A stretch of DNA of 64,000 nucleotides from Oscillospiraceae bacterium. Its GTDB lineage: Bacteria > Bacillota > Clostridia > UBA1212. Under the pieces are notes generated by a model. The model saw only the letters and a program-made list of their open reading frames with translations. It was not told the DNA's origin and did not search any database. A program made the position numbers and the translations under genes. Where the stretch lies: positions 35,274 to 99,273 of the forward strand of contig SVJA01000009.1 in assembly GCA_015069195.1 (NCBI GenBank), read 5' to 3'. Shown one piece after another: positions 63,669-64,000 of the stretch; the stretch's first letter is position 1, and each line of letters begins with the position of its first letter.

Positions 63669-64000
63669 TCAATAGTCAGTATCAAGAGACCAACCGTGAT
63701 CATCGTGATATATCATCAGCTTTGTCATACCGCCGTCAATGCAGATATTTTCGCCCGTAATAAACCCTGCCATATCCGAGCAAAGGTAAAGCACCATATT
63801 GGCAATATCCTGAGGATTACCCACTCTGCCGGCAGGTTGTTGAACAGCATCTGCACCCTCGTAAACGGTATAAGCATTATCAATCCAACCTGGTGAAATA
63901 GAATTCACACGAACCTTTCCCGAAAAGCTGACCGCAAGTGCATGAGTTAGTGCCGATATGCCTCCCTTAGCCGCCGTATAACTTTCCGTCTGAGGCTGAC
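63669..64000 (-). CDS. Short-chain dehydrogenase/reductase, 5' part outside window
   Basis: The visible 110 C-terminal codons contain the catalytic YTAAK (SDR YxxxK), NSISPGWID (the PG motif), RVGNPQDIANMVLYLCSDMAGFITGENICIDGGMTKLM, all classical SDR. The frame is open to the edge of the window, so the true start and Rossmann motif are not seen; the apparent start within it at 63908 is internal. Substrate unknown. Confidence 0.93.
   Translation of the reverse strand, partial: QPQTESYTAAKGGISALTHALAVSFSGKVRVNSISPGWIDNAYTVYEGADAVQQPAGRVGNPQDIANMVLYLCSDMAGFITGENICIDGGMTKLMIYHDDHGWSLDTDY

Overview
The window looks like chromosome of a low-GC, anaerobic, endospore-forming member of the Clostridia (Bacillota), probably a gut type. 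The reasons are: a germination protease gene (gpr) beside rpsT, a PrkC/PrpC kinase-phosphatase pair, an iron-sulfur scaffold beside a GGGtGRT protein, several proteins with 4Fe-4S or radical-SAM motifs, strong AGGAGG ribosome sites, tRNA genes without an encoded CCA, and almost all genes on one strand. The sequence alone does not fix the family. No rRNA, CRISPR array, phage or transposase gene was seen.

Layout (nearly everything is on the minus strand, so transcription runs from high to low coordinates). 1-7329: priA-def-fmt-rlmN-prpC-prkC, a housekeeping operon whose last gene runs off the window. 7539-10598: a small P-loop protein, a two-OB-fold SSB-like protein, a ferredoxin-type aldo/keto reductase and a DUF1893 protein. 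10629-13935: an SPFH / zinc-ribbon / TPM set that resembles the Bacillus YdjI-YdjG-YdjH membrane-stress proteins. 14165-14542: a lone plus-strand unknown gene. 14682-16390: NifU-like scaffold and GGGtGRT protein. 16527-20396: amino-sugar salvage (hexosamine kinase, NagA, secreted NagZ-type GH3) interrupted by a tRNA(CAT). 20521-28275: metK, uppP, clpX, clpP, tig, rpmE and rho, that is protein quality control, cell-wall lipid recycling and transcription termination. 28288-29280: about 1 kb without ordinary genes; it holds a degenerate type I toxin/antisense-RNA locus and several large hairpins. 29281-38507: argBDF with a GNAT gene, a surface set (acyltransferase, GLUG-like protein, CapA-like protein), argC and a lipid kinase. 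38560-43076: an ECF-sigma/transmembrane/beta-propeller fusion, a phosphoesterase and uvrC. 43221-48013: three tandem paralogous sugar-binding lipoproteins, each with its own promoter and terminator and with no permease. 48122-53735: DUF4363/DUF421, ligA, gpr, rpsT, DUF2752 and an amidase-like protein. 53794-58940: FAD/Rieske oxidoreductase, radical SAM enzyme with a Cys-rich lipoprotein-like partner, small unknowns, a DUF4160/DUF2442 toxin-antitoxin-like pair with a frameshifted first gene, and a YczE-type membrane protein. 59014-64000: tRNA-Trp, a HAD phosphatase, two acyltransferase-fold proteins, plus-strand pgsA with an unknown gene, and the 3' part of an SDR gene.

The most unusual items are the ECF-sigma/propeller fusion (38560-40392), the compact type I toxin-antitoxin locus (28658-28997), the overlapping pair of a Cys-rich repeat protein and a radical SAM enzyme (55244-56387), the 8-codon leader ORF abutting clpX (23925-23951), and the broken DUF4160 gene. 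All functions rest on motif and family recognition by eye; no alignment, structure prediction or database search was run.
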